Shown in pieces: positions 56,280 to 64,000 of a DNA stretch of 64,000 nucleotides. The position numbers and the translations under genes were made by a program. Source of the stretch: Anagrus nilaparvatae (lineage: Eukaryota; Arthropoda; Insecta; Hymenoptera; Mymaridae). Each line of letters opens with the position of its first letter. Positions within the stretch are counted from its first letter, which is position 1. The stretch is from positions 5,917,501 through 5,981,500 of the forward strand of contig JAKSXM010000288.1 in NCBI GenBank assembly GCA_022575985.1, written 5' to 3'. Under the pieces are notes generated by a model. The model was not told where the DNA came from and made no database searches. It worked only from the letters and a program-made list of their open reading frames with translations.

Positions 56280-57321
56280 TGTTCGAAATGTAGACACCGT
56301 ACGCTGTCCTTTTGCAATTTACCCTTTAATAACTTTCGATATTAATATTTAGCTTAAAATTTGAACTTAAATTTTTCTGTAGGGTGCATATCACGTATTT
56401 AGGTCTTAAAAATACATTTTTTTCCTTAAAATAAATTTTTATGCAGTCCTCTTAGTTTATCGTCATATATAAGTCTGTACCTCGATTTCAGCTATTTTTA
56501 AGCTTTCCACATTTTAAAAGTGCGCAGTCTATATTTATGCACTTGAAAGCTCTGCCATATTTTTTTCCCACTTAACTACTCATATATGAACCGCAAAAAA
56601 CTTAAAATTTTAAATATTAAAGCTTTAACTATGAAAATTATAAATATTAAATTTTTAAAATGCCTTTACAAAGATACAATGTCACCACCGTACATTTCGT
56701 TTTCTCTAAGTGTATGCAATATTTTACGTTAATACATCTTGTTCAGTGATGTGTTTTGATGAAAAAATAAGTTACCCAGAGTTTGAGAAAATTTGATGGC
56801 TTCATTACAGAATTATTTCAATAATGCACATAAAATGTCGCAACCGTACGCATAAGTAAAAAATCCCATAATAATAACGCGTCGAATTCATTTTTACATT
56901 TTTAGCAGTACCATTGAAAATTTTAGGTATTTTTAGACCTTGATAAACATAAAAGTACAAAAAAATTGAAAGAAAAAAGATAGTAAGTAAACAATAAAAA
57001 AATATACAGTTCCCATGAAAAACACTCATATGCATGCATGCGTACACACACCCAGAAGAGTTATTTTAAAAAAATCGGTTTATTAAAACGTGCTTATCTT
57101 AACTGAATGTGTTAGATAGTAATTTCGAAAATTGGTTTTTCTAAAAAAATAATAACATGCCTTTTATCACCAAATGTAAATACAAATAAGAGTAGATAAA
57201 AATTTATCTATTATAATTTAAAAAAAACTAATTTTTTTAAAAAATTTTGTGTGAAGTTAGGTGATGTGTCTTCTTTATAATAAACATATTTTATATTTTT
57301 CTAACAGAAAATACTTATAAA
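56280..57321. other. intergenic / Toll 5' region
   Basis: No other gene seen. TTTTTCTAACAG at about 57297-57308 just before the ATG could be the acceptor of a 5' UTR intron. Confidence 0.35.
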
Positions 57322-60148
57322 ATGTGCATGTTTTATTTTCTTTTCATTTTATTGCTGGTTACCATGCATTTAGAATCTGTGAAGAGTGAGGTAAAGTTTT
57401 CATATGAAAGGAGAATTGAATATGGTAATTCTTTTAAATTGACAAAATCAACGAAAGATGGAAGCTTTTCCGATATGATCTTTTATCGAATCAGCAATTT
57501 AACAAATAAATTTTTTAAAAATTATCCTGATTTACAATATATCGACTTAAATTTCCAAGGCAAGCAAGATATTAACCTTGGAGAAGTTGATCCATATTTA
57601 ATAAAAGGTAATATAATTATTTTTAATTTATTGGTTATTTTAAAAATTAATGCGTTATTTAAATATAAATTTTTAGATTTAGAAAAATTAGAATATTTTT
57701 ATGCTGATGGCACTAAAATTAAATTTTCAAGTGATTTTTTTAAAAACTCGAAAAAATTGTTACATTTGAGGCTTAAGAATAATTTTTTAAAGGAAATTGA
57801 GTCAAATACGTTTAAAGAACTGAATAATCTTATTGAATTAAGTTTGTCTTATAATAATTTAACTTTCTTAAAAGTTGACGTATTTAAGCACATGAAACGT
57901 TTAGAATATTTAGATCTTGATTGGAATAATATTAGTAAAATTCCACCTACAATTTTCCATGACCTAAAAAAATCAATTCGATTCCAGAAAATTTGTTTAA
58001 AAATAATAAAAATATTCTTAAAATACGAATTAATGACAATCTTTTAGAATTTCTTACAACGAATCGACATTTGAAAATTCTCCATTTCAATACTCTAAAA
58101 ATTTAAAACTATTAAATCTTACAAATAATAATATGAGTGATTATTTACAAGACTGGATTCAGGATCGATCTAAATCACTTATTTTAAGAAATAATTCAAT
58201 TAATAAATTAGATGTAATTAATTACATTCAAAATTTTTTACTTAAATGAAAATTTATTTAAATTTTGTTTTTTACAGTTACATGAGATGCTGAATGACTA
58301 TTATGCACTTACTGATCATTCGTATGTTGATCTTTCATTCAATAAAATTTCGCACATAAATGTAAATTTAAAAAATGTGGGTGTACATAGAAATGGAAAA
58401 AAAAAATTTATCACTAATGTCGATATTGGAAATAATCCGATCAAATGTGATGCTAAAATTTATGATTTTCTTAAATTTATCAAAAAAAAACAAAATCAAA
58501 TTGTTTTTAATGTGGATAAACTTATTTGTCATGATTCAGATTTTAACACTGGTAAAAAAGTATCTGATTTGCATCCTGAAAATTTTGAATACAGTCTACG
58601 TTATTACAACTTTTCGTCTGAAAATGCATGTACTAGAATTTGTGATTGTCGGATTAGACCTGTTGATAAATTAATGTCTGTTAATTGTACAAATCAAGGT
58701 CTTCAAAAAGTTCCAGAACTTTTAAATATTCAAAATATTTCGAAAATTTGGTTGTACTTGGATTCAAATAATATAACGGAGTTTCCAGATATGTATAAAT
58801 CTGGTTACAATATCGTTGAATTATTGGATCTGTCGAATAATCTAATTACGAAATTTGATGAGAATATTTTTACCATGAACTTAAAGGTAAAATCTTTCTT
58901 ACGAGAGGCTTGTATTTTTATTAACATGGAACATGTTCATTAGATGGGGTATTTGAAAAAGTTCGGCTCGGCAGGGGGGGTGGGTTAAAAAGTGACATTT
59001 TTAGGGGGGTGAAATGGACTTAGAATATTTTCGATTTAGGGACTTAGAATAATTTAAAGTAGGAGTCAGGGCCTGATTAGGCCCTGATAAGAACAAGAAC
59101 TTAGAATACTTTAGGTTTCTGGAGTTAGGATAATTTATATTTCGGGATTTATTGTAATTTAGGTTTTTGGATTTATTACTGTTATGAGTGAATATGTTCC
59201 ATGCTCGTTGGTTGTGTAGTTACAGAAACCGGTTATAAATTTTTTTTCTACATAAAATGTACAGATTTTAATTTAATTAATAAATTTTAATTACAGGATT
59301 TAAGACTTTCAAACAACAATATATCATCATCATTGAATGCAACAAAGCTGGAAAAGTATTTTAAATCAATTAAAAAATTAAAATTTGACAACAATCCATG
59401 GGACTGCGAATGTTCCGTAGTTGATTTCATTCAAAATAATAATTTGTCTGATACCCATGCATATAATTTAAAAAATATTACTTGCTTTAAAGAAAAAATG
59501 TCAGTTAATCAGTTCAAAAGAGAAAAATGTTCGAATTTCTTTTACTCTCAAAACTTTGTAATTATTTGTGTTGCTTTATCAACTTTGAGTATCATAATTG
59601 GAATTATAGTTTGTTTATTAATTCGATACTGGATGCATGTAAAAATATTTTTATATTCTCATAACATCGGCCATTTTTGGATCAATAAAAATGATTTTCA
59701 TCTTGATAAAAAATTTGATATTTTTCTTAGTTATTGTTATAAAGATGAAAACTTTGTTTTAGAAGAATTATTACCAAAAATAGAAGAAGGACCAAATTCA
59801 TACAAAGTGTGCATTCATTTACGAGATTGGAAAGCTGGCGAATGGATTCACAGCAATATTATACAATCAGTAAAAAATTCTAAATGCACCCTTATCGTAT
59901 TATCAGAAAATTTCATCAATAGTGTCTGGGGAATGGTGGAATTTCGAGTTGCGTACAGTGAAATGCTAAAAGACAAACGTACTCGAGTTATTATAATTTT
60001 GTTCGAGGACTTAAAAAAATTTAAACGTTTAGATTCTGAATTGAAAGGTTACTTACAACTGAATACTTATGTTAAGTGGAGAGATCCATATTTTTGGAAA
60101 AAGTTGTTGAAAGCCTTACCAGAGCCAATGGTATCGGTAGCGAATTGA
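57322..60148 (+). CDS. Toll-like receptor (Drosophila Toll type), exon 2 frame-broken
   Basis: Single-pass innate-immunity/developmental receptor; Toll-type proteins usually bind Spatzle-like ligands and signal through MyD88. Exons: 57322-57607, 57677-58213, 58278-58886, 59297-60148. In order: signal peptide (1-22), LRRs (LEKLEYFYADGTKIKF, LLHLRLKNNFL, LIELSLSYNNL, LEYLDLDWNNI), first LRRCT (IGNNPIKCDAKIYDFLKF), LRRNT (CTRICDCRIRPVDKLMSVNC), more LRRs, second LRRCT (FDNNPWDCECSVVDFI), transmembrane segment (FVIICVALSTLSIIIGIIVC), TIR domain (FDIFLSYCYKDENF, IHLRDWKAGEWI BB-loop, SKCTLIVLSENF, DPYFWKKLL). The LRRCT-then-LRRNT order marks the Toll-1 class. Exon 2 has two single-base-equivalent frame breaks, near 57970 (in A7) and 58056; allowing for both restores phase at the next splice site. 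About 761 codons, with fewer LRRs than Toll. Either a young pseudogene or assembly errors. Confidence 0.85.
58925..59250 (-). repeat. R1-like 3' UTR unit inserted in Toll intron 3
   Basis: Starts AACATGGAACATGTTCATTA and ends GTGAATATGTTCCATGCTCG then AAACCGGTTATAAA. It includes the GATTTAGGGACTTAGAATA repeats and G-run. It accounts for the intron size (410 nt against 64-69 nt for the other two). Confidence 0.7.
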
Positions 60149-61443
60149 AAAAAATTTATGATATTTGTCAAAAGGCAAAAGAAGGAAAAATTTATTGAAA
60201 AAAACATAGTTTAGGCTTCAAATAACAACTTGAGGAGCCGAAAGAGAAGCTTAAAAAATTTTTCTCTGAGAAAATTTAATAACAGATGGTCCATGAAAGT
60301 AATCTGATTATATTATAACTGGTTAACCCTTTAATCATTAAAATCAACTAAATTGAAAATCTAAACTGCTAAAATTGTTAGATTACTAGACTATTCCGTA
60401 ATAGAAATAACCACTTCCATTTTGAACGAATCATACCCCCAAAATGATACCAAAATAAGCAGTACCATTTTTATACTCACAATATCAGCTTGACCTATAG
60501 GGTTTCATTTAAAATAAAATTAATTGATTATATTATACATACAAGATCAATTTCTCGTATTACTCACAACTCGACATAAGGCTAATATAACAATCTCTTT
60601 GATCAAAATAAATATGCTGACCAATACTTTTTTTAAAATACAAAAAAAATGAATCTATAAACCTAAATTTTTTTAAAATAAAAATACAAATGTACGGATG
60701 TGATATAAAAAAAAATATTTATTATAACCAATAAAAAAAAGTGCGATATAATCAACTACTGAAAAATAAGTAACCGAATCTCATGCTGGTTTTTATTTAC
60801 TTATATGGTCTAGTATTTAAAGATGAAAAAAAAATTATGTATAAGTTTTCAAGCGCAAAATTTCTTTCCCTTTATGTATGTACAATTCTTTACTTCTTTA
60901 TTACAAACGTTTTTTTGAAAAAATAAAAAGATTGAGCAAATGTTACATATGTGTGGTTATTTTTATAGGTATTATTTGTTAGATATTATAAAAGGAGAAT
61001 CGTAATATATTTGTGGTATTTTCATTTCCTCATTGTTTCCGTAAATGATCCTTTTCCTTGAAGAAGAATATAAAAATTTACTGTACTATCGGCGCCACTT
61101 TGTAAAATGCCGGTTAAATTTTTACATATTTTTTTTTTTGCGCGCACTATTGTGTTTTATTTTTTTCATATTGAGACAGAAAAACGTGATTTTTCATACA
61201 TTATTATTTTATTTAATTATTTCTGAGAATTATTTTACTATTTCAATATAAAATTTTTATTTTTTTGGTGAATTTTATTGTAAGAATAAAAATTTATTAT
61301 TTTATAGCTCTTGTATTATAAATTATACTTTATTTTTATACGTATTAAATAAAAGCTGAAATATTAAAAGTTTACTGAAACTTTTAGTAGCCAAAATCAT
61401 TTCGAAGTTTCATCGCAAAGTAGGTGTAAAGAATTTTAAAAGA
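60149..61443. other. Toll 3' flank, no further gene seen
   Basis: A candidate polyadenylation hexamer AATAAA occurs near 60607. The short frame at 61045-61251 shows no motif. Confidence 0.4.
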
Positions 61444-61451
61444 TTCAAACC

Positions 61452-63414
61452 CAGGGATAGCAAATATTGTAATTTTCCATTACCCATTACAATTAACGAA
61501 TTTGTAATGAGTAATGGAAAATAATAATGATACATTAATAATATTAATAACCATTACTTTTTATAATGGTTAATGGCCGAAAATTATTAACCATTACAAA
61601 AAGTAATGGTTAATGGCTAAAAGTCCATTACCATTACAAAAAATGTAATGGATTGTAATTACATGTAATATTACACAAATTTTGACTATTTCAATAAGAA
61701 AAAAATTATTCCTGCATAATAGTATAAGATTGCTTGTTATGATCCAACTATTTGGTTATTTTTTAAGCTGAAACTGATTTGTGAAATTATAAGATTTATT
61801 TAATATAGAGTTTTAAGCTTATACGTATAAATTCTATAAATTCTATATAATTTTTGGATTTTTTAAAGGAAAAAATTTATTTTTTAGACAAAAATTTTCA
61901 AAAAATTATGTATCAGATTTGAGATATCGAGTAAAAGCAATAATTCTAGATATTAGTACTTTTATAGAAATAAATTAGATAATACGTCCAAAAAAAAAAA
62001 AAATAATGGTGTTTTATTTAATTTTTTTCTGAGAAAAATTATGAGAATAGTATATTTTTATCCTAGGCCGCAAAAATAGACGAACTTCGATCTGGGACAT
62101 TCTTTTTTTACGGCCGAGGAGAAAACATATAATTTATCTTCGTCAGTGGCTAGAAAACACGTATTTTCGAATCGCACTGCGGCCGGGAAATACATACTTT
62201 CTGGCCACTGACAAGAAAATTTTTTTTTTTTAAATTAATTATTATAGATTCAAGATAAGGAGTAAAGCCATACTTTCATATATTAGTACTTTCTTAGAAA
62301 AAAATCAGATATACTACGTCCAAAAATAAAAAAAAATAATAGTATTTTTTTATTTTGTTTATGCAAAAAATTGAGTATTAGATTCGATATAGAGCAAAAA
62401 CCATATTTTCAGATATTAATACTTTTATAGAAGTTAGGTACTACGTCTAAAAAGAAAAAAATATTGCGGGTCTTCAAAACTGCCCAAAACTTTTTTTTTC
62501 TGAAAGTACTGCAAAAAATAAGTTACCAGCCCAATTTTTAGCTTCCCAGAGCGAAATCTCGATTATTGGCAGCCATTTTTGTGTTTTCTATACTTTTATA
62601 AAAAAAATTAAGAAAAATGAGGGATAATTTTTTATATTTTTTCTGTTAAAAACTATCATTAACGTGAAAAATTTTTTCCTCCTTGATCCGGATAGGAAAT
62701 TTCCCTGGCTATCCGATTACGGGGTTAACAAATTTCTGTGAATAGCGCATGCGCAAGAAATCGCTAAGATAGGCTCTTTTTCTTCAAAAGTCGATTTTTC
62801 AAATTCCCATTAGTGAAAAATCGTGTAACCAGGCTTAAATTTTTTCTTAAAATTTTCGATGGGACATTACTTTTTGAGAGCTCTAGATCAAAAAATAGCA
62901 GCTTTCAAAAGTTAATTTTTTACAAATTTCGAATTTCCCACCAAGTCACATGACCAATTAAAAATCTGCCCAAAAATTGGTACTTTCATAGGAAAAAATA
63001 AAATGCTACAAACAAAAAGAAAAATAAACTACTTACTATAGGAATTTCATAGTTTTAAAATCAAAAATAGAATGAATAATAAAACTTAATAATATATCCA
63101 AAACATTAAATATAAAACATAAAGTACACCTAAGTAAACTAAGATAAATTTTGACTTTGCTTAAAATAAATTGGAAAACTATAGTATTTTCAATAAAATA
63201 GGCAAATTATAGGTAATGCAACGTCTCATTACTTTTTGTAATGGTTAATGGTGTTTTGGCAATTAACCATTAATTTTTGTAATGGTTAATAATTTTTTGG
63301 CCATTAACCATTACAAAAAGTAATGGAGTAATTGGACAATGAATAATTACTATTAATCAAAAATGTAGTTAATTGGAGTAATATTACGAATGTAATGGAG
63401 ATATGCTATCCCTG
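61452..63414. mobile_element. non-autonomous hAT-like element (1963 bp) with 8-bp TSD
   Basis: TIRs CAGGGATAGCAAATA (61452) and TATGCTATCCCTG (63414). The flanks carry a perfect 8-bp duplication TTCAAACC (61444-61451 and 63415-63422), the hAT hallmark. Subterminal regions of about 200 bp are filled with alternating-orientation copies of TAATGGTTAATGG / CCATTAACCATTA (61480-61680 and 63210-63400). The centre holds inverted monomers of the 26-29 kb satellite family (about 61880-62460) and a GC-rich hairpin (62060-62220). No transposase frame. Confidence 0.85.
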
Positions 63415-63422
63415 TTCAAACC

Positions 63423-64000
63423 TTATTTAACAATTCATCGCCTAATCTAAAGCAGTTAAATGAACAAACAAGTGTAGCAAGCGAACATATGGAGGCGCTG
63501 ACAAGGAGTTTTTTGATGAATCAATTAATGTATAAAATTGTAATTTTTTAAAAAATGTTTATTTATAAAATACTGATAAAAAATTTAAAATTTCTGCTAA
63601 TAGCATGGTCATTCGGTTCCTCAAAAATTAGCAATTTTTTTAATAAAAAATTTTTATTTTTAACAAATTTTCGAACTTGCTTGAAATTTCAAACGCAGTA
63701 ATTTAGCTGTATTTTAGCTTTAATATTATTTACTAAATATTTATAGTTAATGAAGAAAAAAAATTTTTACCTTATTCACAGGGACGTATTTAGCCAAAAA
63801 AACTAAAGTAATATAAAAAAAATAAAAATTTTTAATATACTAAATAAAATAAACTTGACTGCAGTTTTATATAGGCTGAAAAAACGCGTTAGTCTAAAAT
63901 ATTTAACACGACCGTAGATATCGATATCTATTGAGTTTACGTTATGACTTAAATGTAAACTTTAATACGCTTTTTATTTTATTTTTTTATTTTAATATAC
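63423..64000. other. AT-rich sequence at window end, no gene seen
   Basis: Only homopolymer-rich sequence; nothing recognised. Confidence 0.4.

Overview
This is an AT-rich eukaryotic window (about three quarters A+T by eye) with short GT-AG introns, and it most likely comes from an insect. The reasons are a Toll receptor of the Drosophila Toll type (LRRCT, then LRRNT, transmembrane segment, TIR), a tandem array of secreted insect-type carboxylesterases, and a load of Penelope-like, R1-like, KRBA2-like and fold-back elements typical of arthropods. Order and species cannot be fixed from the sequence alone; the base composition and esterase style would suit a parasitoid wasp or a hemipteran. No rRNA, tRNA or bacterial-type gene was recognised.

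Host genes. Three paralogous six-exon carboxylesterase genes lie head to tail on the minus strand (8653-19781, 33557-36724, 44206-47171). All splice sites and phases agree, giving open frames of 572, 558 and 558 aa with signal peptides. Copy 1 has a first intron of about 9.1 kb filled with nested transposons. Further right is a four-exon minus-strand gene for a small secreted helical protein (50368-51311, 221 aa, not recognised). It is followed by a four-exon plus-strand Toll-like receptor (57322-60148) whose second exon carries two frame breaks and whose third intron contains a retroelement piece.

Everything else is mobile or repetitive DNA. 1-8650: gene-poor, with MITEs and hairpin repeats. 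10.5-19.5 kb (inside esterase copy 1): decayed DDE-type transposase, a nested 1.16-kb fold-back, three consecutive long inverted repeats, and an internally deleted R1-like LINE. 20-32 kb: Penelope-like pieces, fold-back elements, a satellite with 462-bp higher-order period invaded by a fold-back with a short target duplication, and a long-TIR element holding a second R1-like piece. 32.4-33.3 and 43.0-44.0 kb: matching KRBA2-like integrase relics directly 3' of esterase copies 2 and 3, so they were duplicated with the genes. 37.5-41.0 kb: the most striking object, a 3.44-kb terminal-inverted-repeat element whose two arms are arrays of a 39-bp monomer carrying a constant 15-bp box. It is followed by a Penelope-like RT/GIY-YIG relic with a well-formed hammerhead ribozyme motif beside it. 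53.7-56.3 kb: a 2.5-kb palindrome with about 1.19-kb arms free of length differences. 61.5-63.4 kb: a non-autonomous hAT-like element with a perfect 8-bp target duplication.

The main themes are (1) recent esterase duplication with divergence of catalytic motifs (oxyanion-hole histidine, nucleophile elbow), (2) a modular population of fold-back elements that share arm segments, and (3) an apparently undescribed fold-back minisatellite element.
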